NCBI RefSeq assembly: GCF_015751785.1
Contig: NZ_JADOTY010000001.1
Location: 1,054,001 to 1,118,000, forward strand
DNA length: 64,000 bases
Source: Micromonospora vinacea
GTDB lineage: Bacteria; Actinomycetota; Actinomycetes; Mycobacteriales; Micromonosporaceae
Direction of reading: 5' to 3'
Within the stretch, counting starts at the first letter, position 1; the number at the start of each line of letters is the position of its first letter. Under the pieces are notes generated by a model. The model ran no database searches, was not told the DNA's origin, and saw only the letters and a program-made list of their open reading frames with translations. Shown piece by piece: positions 45,364-54,458 of the stretch. The position numbers were made by a program, and so were the translations under genes.

Positions 45364-47277
45364 CTACTCGACGGTGACCGACTTGGCCAGGTTGCGGGGC
45401 TGGTCCACGTCGTGCCCCCGGGCGGCGGCGATCTCGGCGGCGAGCACCTGCAACGGCACAGTGGTGACGAGCGGCGCCAGCAGGGTGGGCGTACGCGGCA
45501 CGTAGATCAGGTGGTCGGCGTACCGGACGACCGCCTCGTCACCCTCCTCCGCGATGACGATGGTCCGCGCGCCACGAGCCCGCACCTCCTGGATGTTGGA
45601 GACGACCTTGTCGTGCAGCATGCCCCGGCCCACCGGCGAGGGCACCACGCAGATCACCGGGGTGCCCTTGTCGATCAGTGCGATCGGGCCGTGCTTCAGC
45701 TCACCGGCGGCGAAGCCCTCGGCGTGCATGTACGCCAACTCCTTGAGCTTCAGCGCGCCCTCCAGGGCCACCGGGTAGCCGACGTGCCGGCCGATGAAGA
45801 GCACTGTCGGCTCGGACTTCAGCTCCCGGGCCAGCTCGCGGACGGGCTCGATCCGGTCGAGCAGCTCACGCAGCTTGCCGGGAATCTCCTGCAACTGCGC
45901 GACGACCGCGCCCACCTCGTCGGCGAACTTGATGCCGCGCACCTGGGCCAGGTGCAGGCCGATCAGGTAGCAGGCGACGACCTGGGTGAGGAACGCCTTG
46001 GTGGAGGCGACGGCGATCTCCGGCCCGCCGTGGGTGTAGAGCACGGCGTCCGACTCGCGGGGGATGGTGGAGCCGTTGGTGTTGCAGATCGCCAGCACCC
46101 GGGCCTTCTGCTCCTTGGCGTGGCGCAGCGCCATCAGGGTGTCCATCGTCTCGCCGGACTGCGAGATGACCACGATCAGCGTGGACCGGTCGAGCACCGG
46201 GTCGCGGTAGCGGAACTCGCTGGCCAGCTCCACCTCGCACGGGATCCGGGTCCAGTGCTCGATGGCGTACTTGGCGACCATGCCGGCGTGGTACGCCGTG
46301 CCGCAGGCCACGATGAAGATCTTGTCGACGTCGCGCAGATCCTGGTCGCTGAGGCGAACCTCGTCGAGGGCGATCTCGCCGCTCTCGGTGAGCCGGCCCA
46401 GCAGCGTGTCGGCGATGGCCTGCGGCTGCTCCTCGATCTCCTTGAGCATGAACCAGTCGTAGCCGCCCTTCTCCGCGGCCGAGGAGTCCCAGTCGATGTG
46501 GAAGTCCTTGCCGGCGGCGGGCTGGCCGTCGAAGTCGGTGATCTCGATGCTGTCACCGGTGATCAGCACGATCTGGTCCTGGCCCAGCTCGACCGCTTCC
46601 CGGGTGTGCTCGATGAACGCGGCCACGTCGCTGGCCAGGTAGTTCTCGCCGTCGCCGCGGCCGACCACCAGCGGCGAGTTGCGCCGGGCGCCGACGACGG
46701 CACCGGGCACGGCGGCGTCCACCGCGAGCAGGGTGAACGCGCCCTCCAGCCGCTGGCAGACCACGCGCATGCCGGCGGCGAGCAGCTGCGGGCTGTCCGG
46801 TTGGCCGGCGGCGCGCAGGTCGGCCAGCGCGGCGGCGAGCAGGTGCGCGGCGCACTCGGTGTCGGTGTCGCTGGTGAACTGGACGCCGTCGGCCTCCAGC
46901 TCGGCGCGGAGCTTGGCGAAGTTCTCGATGATGCCGTTGTGGATCACCGCGACCCGCCCGTCGGGGGCGACGTGTGGGTGGGCGTTGCGGTCGGTCGGGC
47001 CGCCGTGGGTGGCCCACCGGGTGTGCCCGATGCCTGTGGTGCCGTCGCCGATGCCGATCGGGCTGGCCGCGCAGGAGGTCGGGTCGTCGGCGGCCCGCTC
47101 GGACAGCACCTTCTCCAGGTTGGCCAGCTTGCCGGCCTTCTTCTCGGTCAGCAGTTGGTCGTCGCAGACGATCGCGACGCCTGCCGAGTCGTAGCCGCGG
47201 TATTCCAGCCGCCGCAGCCCGTCGAGGACGATGCCGAGTGCGGGGCGCGCGCCCGCGTATCCCACGATTCCACACAT
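45364..47277 (-). CDS. glmS: Glutamine–fructose-6-phosphate aminotransferase (isomerising)
   Basis: Makes glucosamine-6-phosphate, the first step to UDP-GlcNAc for peptidoglycan; GlmM, encoded 2.4 kb away, is the next step. The 637-residue protein starts MCGIVGYAGARPAL, where Cys2 becomes the N-terminal nucleophile of the class II glutaminase after Met removal. Two SIS domains follow, with LIVVISQSGETMDTLMALRH and ALEGALKLKELAYMHAEGFA, and the C-terminal PRNLAKSVTVE. The length fits the bacterial enzyme with a short insertion (~residues 65–80). Confidence 0.97.
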   Translation of the reverse strand: MCGIVGYAGARPALGIVLDGLRRLEYRGYDSAGVAIVCDDQLLTEKKAGKLANLEKVLSERAADDPTSCAASPIGIGDGTTGIGHTRWATHGGPTDRNAHPHVAPDGRVAVIHNGIIENFAKLRAELEADGVQFTSDTDTECAAHLLAAALADLRAAGQPDSPQLLAAGMRVVCQRLEGAFTLLAVDAAVPGAVVGARRNSPLVVGRGDGENYLASDVAAFIEHTREAVELGQDQIVLITGDSIEITDFDGQPAAGKDFHIDWDSSAAEKGGYDWFMLKEIEEQPQAIADTLLGRLTESGEIALDEVRLSDQDLRDVDKIFIVACGTAYHAGMVAKYAIEHWTRIPCEVELASEFRYRDPVLDRSTLIVVISQSGETMDTLMALRHAKEQKARVLAICNTNGSTIPRESDAVLYTHGGPEIAVASTKAFLTQVVACYLIGLHLAQVRGIKFADEVGAVVAQLQEIPGKLRELLDRIEPVRELARELKSEPTVLFIGRHVGYPVALEGALKLKELAYMHAEGFAAGELKHGPIALIDKGTPVICVVPSPVGRGMLHDKVVSNIQEVRARGARTIVIAEEGDEAVVRYADHLIYVPRTPTLLAPLVTTVPLQVLAAEIAAARGHDVDQPRNLAKSVTVE

Positions 47278-47626
47278 GGCCCGCAGCCTAACCCAGTTTC
47301 ACTCATGATGGGTGCTCGAAAGTCGGGTAAACGAACATCTAGTTTGAGCGAACCGCCGAGCGACGACGACCGGCGTGGAAGCCCGGCCTGAGGTGCCACG
47401 ACTCGGGCCGCGGCTCCCGTCTACCCGTACAGCGAGGCCGCAAGCAGCGGGGCGGGCACCGGCTCACCGGTGACCCACCCGCGTCCACGCCACCCCCAGG
47501 CACAGTGGCTGCCGAGGCGAAAGTGACGGAAGGTGCGTCACCTCCCTTGGGTAGGCTCTGCCGCGCCCCTGCGAAGCCCGGGCGAACCGCTTGTGCGGTT
47601 GTCCGCTCATCCCGACTGGAGCAGTC
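47278..47626. promoter_or_regulatory. Divergent promoter region of glmS and the MmpS-like gene
   Basis: A 349-bp gene-free interval. The left part (47290–47345) is AT-richer and holds the likely glmS promoter. A perfect short inverted repeat GTGACG–7–CGTCAC lies at 47524–47542, near a TAGGCT (47552–47557) that could be a −10 for the MmpS-like gene. No glmS ribozyme-like sequence was recognised. Confidence 0.45.
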
Positions 47627-48217
47627 ATGCCCGAGGGAACCCCACCCTCCGATCCGTCATCGCCCGATCCGTCGGCGCGGCCCGATGCCGCCCCGGTTCC
47701 GCCCACCGGCGTCGAGCCCCAGCCCGGCGACCCACACCCCCACCGGCGGGTGCTGACCAGCGCGGCCATCGCGGTGGCGCTCCTGCTCGGCGGTCTCGGC
47801 GGGTACGCGCTGCTCCGGCCCGACGACCAGCCCCCGGCCGAGTCGCTCACCGCCGATCCCCGGCAGACTGCGGCTCCGACGGTCACCACCCCGGAGCCGA
47901 CGCAGAACGCCTCGGCTCGACCCGCGACCACGCCGTCCACCGGCCCCGGTCAGGTGCAGGTGGTCTACGAGGTGACCGGACAGGGGCGGGCCGACATCCT
48001 CTACGACGACGCGAACGGCGAAAAAATCTGGCTGGACGCGGTGCAGCTGCCGTGGCGCACGAACATTCGCACGGACCGACGGGACCAGGTGTTGGTGCAG
48101 GTCAGCAGGACCGTCGGCACCGGAGATTCGATGGCCTGCTCCGTCACCGTCGACGGTGGCACGCCGGTGACGGAACGGGTCAGCGGAGCGGCGTGGCGGG
48201 CCAGCTGCTTCGGCTGA
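47627..48217 (+). CDS. MmpS-like membrane-anchored protein
   Basis: A 196-residue protein. A Pro-rich N-terminus (~1–45) is followed by one membrane helix (VLTSAAIAVALLLGGLGGYA) and a Thr/Pro linker. The C-terminal ~85 residues resemble the MmpS beta domain: VVYEVTGQGRADILYDDANG, VQLPWRTNIRTDR, MACSVTVDGGTPVTER and a closing ASCFG, with two Cys that may bond. In mycobacteria MmpS proteins assist MmpL transporters, but no MmpL gene is here. ATG 47627 follows TGGAGCAG. Confidence 0.78.
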   Translation: MPEGTPPSDPSSPDPSARPDAAPVPPTGVEPQPGDPHPHRRVLTSAAIAVALLLGGLGGYALLRPDDQPPAESLTADPRQTAAPTVTTPEPTQNASARPATTPSTGPGQVQVVYEVTGQGRADILYDDANGEKIWLDAVQLPWRTNIRTDRRDQVLVQVSRTVGTGDSMACSVTVDGGTPVTERVSGAAWRASCFG

Positions 48218-48262
48218 ACCGCCGGGGTCGAGTTGACCCGGCTGGCCCGTAGGCTGGCGGGT

Positions 48263-49459
48263 GTGACGACGAGCACCGATGTCGACCCGCTGGTGGCCCG
48301 GATGCGGCCGTTCGGCACGACGATCTTCGCCGAGATGTCCGCCCTCGCCGTACGCACCGGCGCGGTCAACCTCGGGCAGGGCTTCCCCGACACCGACGGC
48401 CCGCCGGAGATGCTGGCCGCCGCTGCCGAGGCGCTGCGCGGCGGGCAGAACCAGTACCCGCCCGGCCCGGGGATCCCCGCCCTGCGCGCGGCCGTCGCGG
48501 CCCATCAGCGGCGCTTCCACGACCTGGAGTACGACCCGGACGGCGAGATCGTGATCACGGCGGGCGCGACCGAGGCGGTGGCGGCGAGCATCCTCGCGCT
48601 CTGCGAACCGGGCGACGAGGTGGTGTGCTTCGAGCCGTACTACGACTCGTACGCCGCCTCGATCGCGCTGGCCGGCGCGGTCCGCCGACCGGTGACGCTG
48701 CGTCCCACTGCCGACGGCCGGTACGACTTCGACCCGGCGGCGTTGCGTGCGGCGTTCGGTCCGCGCACCCGGCTGGTGCTGCTGAACTCTCCGCACAATC
48801 CGACCGGGAAGGTCTTCACTCCGGCCGAGTTGGCGCAGGTCGCCGAGTTGTGCCAGGAGTTCGGCGCGTACGCGGTCACCGACGAGGTGTACGAGCACCT
48901 GGTCTTCACGGACGCGGCGAGCCCGCACGTGCCGCTGGCCAGCCTGCCCGGGATGCGGGAGCGGACGCTGCGCATCTCGTCGGCCGGCAAGACGTTCTCC
49001 TGCACGGGGTGGAAGGTCGGCTGGGCGAGCGGCCCGGCGGCGCTGGTCTCGGCGGTGCTCCGGGTGAAGCAGTTCCTCACCTATGTCAACGCCGCGCCGC
49101 TGCAACCGGCGGTGGCCGTGGCGCTGGCCCTGCCGGACGACTACTACACCGGCTTCCGGGACAGTCTCCAGCAGCGGCGTGACCAGCTCGTCGGTGGTCT
49201 GACCGACGCCGGGTTCGAGGTGCTCGACTCGGAGGGGACGTACTTCGTCACCGCCGACATCACCGCCCTCGGCGGCCGGGACGGGGTGGAGTTCTGCCGC
49301 TCGTTGCCGGAGCGCTGCGGTGTGGTGGCGGTGCCGACCCAGGTCTTCTACGACGACGTCGACGCGGGTCGGCGGCTCGTCCGGTTCGCCTTCTGCAAGC
49401 GCCCCGAGGTGCTGACCGAGGCGGTCACCCGGCTGCGCGCCCTGACCCCGAGCGGCTGA
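48263..49459 (+). CDS. PLP-dependent aminotransferase, class I/II (DapC/KAT-like)
   Basis: A 398-residue fold-type I aminotransferase. Landmarks are VNLGQGFPDTDGPPEML, QNQYPPGPGIPALRAAVAAH, ITAGATEAVAASILAL, LVLLNSPHNPTGKVF, TDEVYEHLVF, and the PLP lysine in SSAGKTFSCTGWKVGW. This subgroup includes kynurenine–glutamine transaminase-like enzymes and the DapC candidate of M. tuberculosis; a specific amino acid cannot be assigned. GTG 48263 gives the conserved N-terminal arm length. Downstream lies the MITE. Confidence 0.9.
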   Translation: MTTSTDVDPLVARMRPFGTTIFAEMSALAVRTGAVNLGQGFPDTDGPPEMLAAAAEALRGGQNQYPPGPGIPALRAAVAAHQRRFHDLEYDPDGEIVITAGATEAVAASILALCEPGDEVVCFEPYYDSYAASIALAGAVRRPVTLRPTADGRYDFDPAALRAAFGPRTRLVLLNSPHNPTGKVFTPAELAQVAELCQEFGAYAVTDEVYEHLVFTDAASPHVPLASLPGMRERTLRISSAGKTFSCTGWKVGWASGPAALVSAVLRVKQFLTYVNAAPLQPAVAVALALPDDYYTGFRDSLQQRRDQLVGGLTDAGFEVLDSEGTYFVTADITALGGRDGVEFCRSLPERCGVVAVPTQVFYDDVDAGRRLVRFAFCKRPEVLTEAVTRLRALTPSG

Positions 49460-49514
49460 CGTCGAGCTGTGGAGCTGATGCCGTCAACGGTTCAGCTCCA
49501 CAGCGTCCAATTGA

Positions 49515-49685
49515 CCTAGGGCCTGTTTCATAAGAACTGGCCGGCCTGCGGCGGGCCCGGACGACGACCGGCGGCGTTGCGGTTTCGGCCGGATACAACA
49601 CCGGTATCCGGCCGGAACCGCGCCTTGCCGGATCGCCGCCCGGACTCCGCCTCGGCTCGACCGCCCTTATGAAACAGGCCCTAGG
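49515..49685. mobile_element. 171-bp MITE with 20-bp perfect terminal inverted repeats
   Basis: Perfect 20-bp ends (49515–49534 and 49666–49685) start CCTAGGGCCTGTTTCATAAG. The interior also pairs: whole arms of 81 bases (49515–49595 with 49605–49685) match at 57 of 81 positions, with a 9-base centre. It encodes no protein. The outermost CTAG may be a target duplication of the kind made by IS5-family transposases, which suggests a non-autonomous relative of such an element. The stop codon of glmM (TAG, 49683–49681) lies inside its right end. Confidence 0.88.
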
Positions 49686-51036
49686 CGACCGGGCTCGCGG
49701 TGCGGACCAGCTCGGCGATCCGCTCGGCCACCTCACGGGCGGTCGCCTCGGTGGCCGCCTCGACCATCACCCGGACCAGCGGCTCGGTGCCCGACGGGCG
49801 CAGCAGCACCCGGCCGGTCTCCCCCAGCTCCGCCTCGGCCCGCTCGACCTCTGCTCGCACGACGGGTGCGGCGGCGCCGACGGTCCGGTCACCGACCGGC
49901 ACGTTGATCAGCACCTGGGGCAGCTTGGTGACCACCGAGGCCAGCTCGGCGAGGGACTGGCCGGTGGCCGCCATCCGAGCCATCAGGTGTAGGCCGGTGA
50001 GCACCCCGTCGCCGGTGGTGGCGTGCGCGGGCATGACGATGTGGCCGCTCTGCTCACCGCCGAGCGCCAGCCCGGAGGCGCGCAGCTCCTCCAGCACGTA
50101 CCGGTCGCCGACCTTGGTCTCGATCAGGCGGATGCCCTGCGCGGACATCGCGAGCCGCAGCCCGAGGTTGCTCATCACGGTGGCCACCAGGGTGTCCTGG
50201 GTGAGCGTGCCGGCGTCCCGCATGGCCAGCGCGAGGATCGCCATGACCTGGTCGCCGTCGACCTCGTCGCCGTCGGCGGTGACCGCCAGGCAGCGGTCGG
50301 CGTCGCCGTCGTGGGCGATGCCCAGGTGGGCGCCGTGCTCGACCACTGCGGCGCGCAGCGCCTCGATGTGGTTGGAGCCACAGTCGTCGTTGATGTTCAG
50401 CCCGTCGGGCTCCGCGTGGATGGCGATGACCTCCGCGCCGGCCTCCCGGTAGGCGACGGGGGCGACCTCGGCGGCGGCGCCGTTGGCGCAGTCGACAACG
50501 ACCTTGATCCCGTCGAGCCGGTGCGGAACGGTGCCCACCAGGTGCTGGACGTAGTGGTCGGCACCGTCGAGCAGGTCGTGCACCCGGCCGACGCCGGCAC
50601 CGATCGGGCGGTCCCAGGCGGTGGTGGCGTTCGTCTCGACGGCCGCCTCGATCTGCATCTCGATCTCGTCGGGCAGCTTGTGCCCACCGGCGGCGAAGAG
50701 CTTGATGCCGTTGTCCGGCATCGGGTTGTGTGACGCGGAGAGCATCACACCCAGGTCGGCCTTGGCCTCGGCGGTGAGGAACGCCACCGCGGGGGTAGGC
50801 AGCACGCCGACCCGCACCACGTTGGCGCCGGCACTGGTCAGCCCGGCGACCACGGCGGCCTCCAGCATCTCGCCGCTGGCGCGGGTGTCCCGGCCGACGA
50901 CGGCGAGCGGCGGATGGCTGCGGTCCGTCTCGGCGAGAGTGTGCGCGGCAGCCACCGCGAGCGCCAACGCCAGCTCCGGGGTGAGATCCGCGTTCGCCCG
51001 CCCGCGTACGCCGTCAGTGCCGAACAACCGACCCAT
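49681..51036 (-). CDS. glmM: Phosphoglucosamine mutase
   Basis: Converts glucosamine-6-phosphate to glucosamine-1-phosphate after GlmS. The 451-residue protein begins [15 protein letters not shown]. The phosphoserine loop is [13 protein letters not shown] with Ser102, the metal loop is AHDGDADRC, the sugar loop GGEQSGHI, and the phosphate loop [12 protein letters not shown]. Length is standard. The stop codon falls in the terminal repeat of the adjoining MITE, so the last codon or two may have been set by that insertion. It lies 121 bases after rpsI, beyond a terminator. Confidence 0.97.
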   Translation of the reverse strand: MGRLFGTDGVRGRANADLTPELALALAVAAAHTLAETDRSHPPLAVVGRDTRASGEMLEAAVVAGLTSAGANVVRVGVLPTPAVAFLTAEAKADLGVMLSASHNPMPDNGIKLFAAGGHKLPDEIEMQIEAAVETNATTAWDRPIGAGVGRVHDLLDGADHYVQHLVGTVPHRLDGIKVVVDCANGAAAEVAPVAYREAGAEVIAIHAEPDGLNINDDCGSNHIEALRAAVVEHGAHLGIAHDGDADRCLAVTADGDEVDGDQVMAILALAMRDAGTLTQDTLVATVMSNLGLRLAMSAQGIRLIETKVGDRYVLEELRASGLALGGEQSGHIVMPAHATTGDGVLTGLHLMARMAATGQSLAELASVVTKLPQVLINVPVGDRTVGAAAPVVRAEVERAEAELGETGRVLLRPSGTEPLVRVMVEAATEATAREVAERIAELVRTASPVA

Positions 51037-51082
51037 ACCCGCCAACCTCCGAAAGAGCACTGCCAGTGAGGAGAAAGCGGAA

Positions 51083-51126
51083 CGGCCGACCCACCTCCCC
51101 CCGACGAGGGGGAGGCGGACCGGCCG
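51083..51126 (-). terminator. Terminator after rplM–rpsI
   Basis: A 19-bp stem with three mismatches (51083–51101 with 51108–51126) and a 6-base loop, 31 bases past the rpsI stop. Confidence 0.8.
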
Positions 51127-51156
51127 TCCGTCAGAAGTACAACGCGCTGGGAAAGA

Positions 51157-51630
51157 TCAGCGCTTCGAGTACTGGGGAGCCTTACGGGCCTTCTTGAGGC
51201 CGTACTTCTTGCTCTCCTTGACCCGGGCGTCACGGGTGAGGAAGCCGGCCTTCTTCAGGGCCGGGCGGTCGTCCGGCTCGTTGATGATCAGCGCGCGGGC
51301 GATGCCCAGCCGCAGCGCACCGGCCTGGCCGGTGGTGCCGCCGCCACGCAGGTTCGCGATGACGTCGAACTGCTCGAGCTTCTCGGCGGTGACCAGCGGG
51401 TCCTTGATGAGCTGCTGGTGCACCTTGCTCGGGAAGTAGGCCTCGAGGTCCTGGCCGTTGCAGGTGATCTTGCCGGTGCCCGGGACGATGCGGACCCGGA
51501 CGATGGCCTCCTTGCGGCGGCCCACGGTCTGGATCGGCCGGTCACCACGAGGCGCGCGGGCAACGGGCGCCGGCGCCTCGGTGGCCTCAGGGGCTTCCGG
51601 GGCGACCTCGGTCTCGATGATGTCGGTCAT
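51157..51630 (-). CDS. rpsI: 30S ribosomal protein S9
   Basis: The 157-residue S9 has the conserved core [20 protein letters not shown], and [20 protein letters not shown], and the C-terminal tail ending APQYSKR, whose terminal Arg contacts P-site tRNA. An ~28-residue acidic Glu/Ala/Pro N-terminal extension is typical of actinobacteria. ATG 51630 follows GAAGGA. It overlaps the region of the rplM stop only marginally (21 bases apart) and is co-transcribed with it. Confidence 0.97.
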   Translation of the reverse strand: MTDIIETEVAPEAPEATEAPAPVARAPRGDRPIQTVGRRKEAIVRVRIVPGTGKITCNGQDLEAYFPSKVHQQLIKDPLVTAEKLEQFDVIANLRGGGTTGQAGALRLGIARALIINEPDDRPALKKAGFLTRDARVKESKKYGLKKARKAPQYSKR

Positions 51631-51650
51631 GCTGCTTCCTTCGCCCGCGC

Positions 51651-52094
51651 TCACTGCGCGATCTGCTTGATCTCGAACGGCACCGGCTGCTGCGCGAGGT
51701 GCGGGTGCTCGGCACCGGCGTAGACCTTCAGCTTCTTGATCAGCTGACGGCCGAGCTTGTTGTGCGGGAGCATCCCCTTCACAGCCAGCTCGATGGCTCG
51801 CTCGGGACGCTTGGTCAGCAGCTCGTCGTAGCCGATCTGCTTCAGACCACCCGGGTAACCGGAGTGGCGGTAAGCGACCTTGGTCTGGCGCTTGTTGCCG
51901 GTCAGCGCAACCTTGCCCGCGTTCACGATGACGACGAAGTCGCCCGTGTCGACGTGCGGCGCGAAAGTCGGCTTGTGCTTACCACGCAGCAACGTGGCGG
52001 CGTGGGTGGCCAGGCGGCCCAGCACGACATCAGAGGCGTCGATGACGTGCCACTGACGCTCGATCTCACCCGGCTTCGGGCTGTACGTACGCAC
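51651..52094 (-). CDS. rplM: 50S ribosomal protein L13
   Basis: The 147-residue L13 starts [20 protein letters not shown], with the conserved [36 protein letters not shown], and [23 protein letters not shown] 52094 fits the usual actinobacterial start; longer in-frame readings are leader. It is the first gene of the rplM–rpsI operon, with its promoter within 52095–52300. Confidence 0.97.
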   Translation of the reverse strand: MRTYSPKPGEIERQWHVIDASDVVLGRLATHAATLLRGKHKPTFAPHVDTGDFVVIVNAGKVALTGNKRQTKVAYRHSGYPGGLKQIGYDELLTKRPERAIELAVKGMLPHNKLGRQLIKKLKVYAGAEHPHLAQQPVPFEIKQIAQ

Positions 52095-52303
52095 AGGTCT
52101 ACCTTGTCTCGTCGTCGGTCTGGGGTCGCGCGCCGAGGTGACCAGATCTAGCAGGCCGGACCAGCGCGCACGAACGACCAAGCGTACCTGATGGGGCACG
52201 CCTCTGGATGTCGTACAACAGCAGGCAACGATACCCGGCGCCCCGTCCGCAGGTCAAAACGGGGGTGCGGTCCCGCGCGGCGACGCGCCGAGGGTGGCTC
52301 AGC

Positions 52304-53686
52304 TCACACGTTGGCGAGTCGACCGGCCCTCGGACGACGGTAGACGACCCAGGTGACCGCGAAGCACAACGCGTACCAGCCGATGAAGGCCAGGTAGGCG
52401 GCGTCGGCGTTGCCCGAGCTGAGGAACGACTGGCGGAACGCGATGTTGACAAGCACCCCGCCGAAGGCGCCGATCGCACCCGCGATGCCGATCAACGCGC
52501 CGGTCATCCGCCGCGCCCACCGGGCGGCAGCCTCCGGATCACGCTGACCCGTCGCCACCGCGTCCGCCGACCGGGCCCGGAAGATCGCCGGGATCATCTT
52601 GTACGTGGAGCCGTTGCCGACGCCGGAGAAGACGAAGAGGGCCAGGAACCCGGCCAGGTAGAGCTCGAACGATCGCTCCCGGGCCGCGTAGAGCACGGTG
52701 CTCGCGCCGGCCGCCATCGCCACGAAGTTCCAGAAGGTCACCCGGGCCCCGCCCAACCGGTCGGCGAGGTGCCCGCCCAGCGGCCGGATCAGCGAACCGA
52801 CAAGCGGGCCCAGGAAGGTCAGCCAGGCGGCGTCGACCGGGGTGGGGAACCGCTCGGCGAACTGGAGCTGGAGCACCTGACCGAAGGCGAACCCGAAGCC
52901 GATGAACGAGCCGAAGGTGCCGATGTAGAGCAGCGACATCACCCAGGTGTGCGGGTCGCGGGCCGCCTCACGCAGCGCGCCCGGCTCGTTGCGCGCCCCG
53001 GGCACCGTGTCCAACCAGCGGGCCGCCGCCAGCGCGGCCAACACGATCAGCGGCAGGTAGACCGCCGGCACCAACCGGGGGTACGCGGCGCCCGCGGTGG
53101 CGAGGACCGCCAGGCCGACCAGCTGCACGGCGGGTACGCCCAGGTTGCCGCCACCGGCGTTGAGCCCGAGCGCCCGCCCCTTGAGCCGCTGCGGATAGAA
53201 CAGGTTGATGTTCGCCATCGAGGAGGCGAAGTTGCCGCCACCGACCCCGGTGAGGCAGGCGAGCACCATCAGGGTGGAGTAGGACACCCCGGGTTCCAGC
53301 AGCACCGTCATCGGCACCGCGGGCACCAGCAACAGCAGGGCGCTGATGATCGTCCAGCGTCGCCCGCCGAAGCGGGCCACCGCCAGCGTGTACGGCAGCC
53401 GCAGCACCGCGCCCAACGCGGCCGGCACGGCGGTGAGCAGGAACTTCCCGGCCGGATCGATGCCGTACGCGGGGCCGAGGAAGAGCACGGTGACCGACCA
53501 GAGACTCCACACCGAGAAGCCGACGTGCTCCGCGAAGATCGAGACCCAGAGGTTGCGGCGCGCGATCGGCGCGCCGGTGGCCTGCCAGAAGTCCGGGTCC
53601 TCGGGGCGCCAGTCGTGCAACGGTTGCCGGCGACCGGTGACGGCAGGCGGCTCGGCGGTGACTGCGGTGCTGGTGAGCGTGCTCAC
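52304..53686 (-). CDS. narK: Nitrate/nitrite transporter, NarK family (MFS)
   Basis: A 460-residue major facilitator with about 12 hydrophobic helices. Two nitrate-signature stretches are visible: a Gly-rich GVGGGNFASSMANINLFYP and LGLNAGGGNLGVPAVQL in the first half, and SGVGNGSTYKMIPAIF in the second. These match the NarK/NNP subfamily. It should import nitrate for the nasC-nirD operon encoded 2 kb away, or export nitrite. GTG 53686 has GAGGAGGAG six bases upstream. A GlnR-like tetrad lies 50–87 bases above the start. Confidence 0.93.
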   Translation of the reverse strand: MSTLTSTAVTAEPPAVTGRRQPLHDWRPEDPDFWQATGAPIARRNLWVSIFAEHVGFSVWSLWSVTVLFLGPAYGIDPAGKFLLTAVPAALGAVLRLPYTLAVARFGGRRWTIISALLLLVPAVPMTVLLEPGVSYSTLMVLACLTGVGGGNFASSMANINLFYPQRLKGRALGLNAGGGNLGVPAVQLVGLAVLATAGAAYPRLVPAVYLPLIVLAALAAARWLDTVPGARNEPGALREAARDPHTWVMSLLYIGTFGSFIGFGFAFGQVLQLQFAERFPTPVDAAWLTFLGPLVGSLIRPLGGHLADRLGGARVTFWNFVAMAAGASTVLYAARERSFELYLAGFLALFVFSGVGNGSTYKMIPAIFRARSADAVATGQRDPEAAARWARRMTGALIGIAGAIGAFGGVLVNIAFRQSFLSSGNADAAYLAFIGWYALCFAVTWVVYRRPRAGRLANV

Positions 53687-53735
53687 GGCGGCTCCTCCTC
53701 GTCGATGTGACGAGGGCAAACGCTAGGAACGCCCG

Positions 53736-53773
53736 GTTACCTGGCAGTGCCCGTCGCGGGTCGGGCCGGAAAC
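53736..53773. promoter_or_regulatory. GlnR-like tetrad above narK
   Basis: On the plus strand: GTTAC–6–GTGCC–6–GGGTC–6–GAAAC, starting at 53736, 53747, 53758 and 53769. Spacing matches the GlnR consensus gTnAC-n6-GaAAc-n6-GtnAC-n6-GAAAc exactly. The first and fourth blocks are perfect; the two middle blocks keep only the outer G and C. Likely nitrogen control of narK. Confidence 0.55.
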
Positions 53774-53828
53774 GGGGATCGCACCACCGGCCGACGGCGA
53801 TGGTGAGCACTCCACCGCGGCGGCGCGG

Positions 53829-54122
53829 TCAGAGCTGCTGGAGGATGCGCAGCGCGCGGCCGACCCTCAGCATCGTGTCGGTGTCGGCGACGTCCACGCA
53901 CTCGGTGAACCACTTCTTCATGGGCGAGGAGATCCGGTCGGGCATCACCCCGTACCTGCCCATCGCGACGGCGAGCGGCGAGTCCCGCAGCAGCGACTCC
54001 TCGACCACCTCGACCACGATCACGATGGGCACGTCTGTGGAGTTGTAGACGTCCGAGCTGATCACGAGGCCGAGGCGTTCCCGGGCGCCCTCGATGCGCC
54101 AGATCTCACCCCTACGCAGCAC
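53829..54122 (-). CDS. MazF/PemK-like toxin
   Basis: A 97-residue protein with the CcdB/PemK fold pattern: VLRRGEIWRIEGARERLGLV, ISSDVYNSTDVPIVIVVEVV, then a DRISSPMKKWFTECVDVADT block and the C-terminal LRVGRALRILQQL. The usual MazF signature pair (GEIW and the conserved Arg/Ser/Thr core) is recognisable, suggesting an mRNA endonuclease. GTG 54122 overlaps the antitoxin gene by 11 bases, the arrangement expected of a type II module. Cleavage specificity cannot be predicted. Confidence 0.78.
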   Translation of the reverse strand: MLRRGEIWRIEGARERLGLVISSDVYNSTDVPIVIVVEVVEESLLRDSPLAVAMGRYGVMPDRISSPMKKWFTECVDVADTDTMLRVGRALRILQQL

Positions 54123-54369
54123 GCGGCCGTCCGCCGGAGAACAGGTCGTTGACCATGCCCACCTCGCGGGCGTCGGCGAGGGCGGCGGACTCCAGATCAA
54201 GGCTGGCGCGGCCCACGGCGGCGGCATGCGCGGTGAAGACCTCGCGCAGCGCCTTCTCCCGGGCGGCCTGGTCCATCCACGCGGAGAGCGACAGCCCCTC
54301 GCGCTTGGCGAACCGCCGCGCTTCCTCGATCGTCTCGTCCGTGAACGAGAGAGTCACCTTGGCAGTCAT
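54112..54369 (-). CDS. MazE-like ribbon-helix-helix antitoxin
   Basis: An 85-residue protein. The N-terminal ~40 residues are a ribbon-helix-helix DNA-binding fold (KVTLSFTDETIEEARRFAKR, EGLSLSAWMDQAAREKA). The C-terminal half (GRASLDLESAALADAREVGM, VNDLFSGG) is the likely toxin-binding tail. It is translated first and overlaps the toxin gene by 11 bases. ATG 54369 is chosen because the fold begins directly after it. The module lies between narK and the methyltransferase gene and would autoregulate from the ~90-bp upstream gap. Confidence 0.8.
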   Translation of the reverse strand: MTAKVTLSFTDETIEEARRFAKREGLSLSAWMDQAAREKALREVFTAHAAAVGRASLDLESAALADAREVGMVNDLFSGGRPRAA

Positions 54370-54458
54370 GCCGAGCAGATTACCCACCGGTGTGACCAAC
54401 AGTCATCCCCGCGATCAGCGGCTCACCCCCGGGCGGCGAAACGCACATTCCGGCGGGC

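Noticed and set aside
47278..47626. glmS ribozyme or other glmS leader RNA
   Set aside because: The leader between the glmS start and the divergent gene shows no recognisable ribozyme core, and this ribozyme is typical of Firmicutes.
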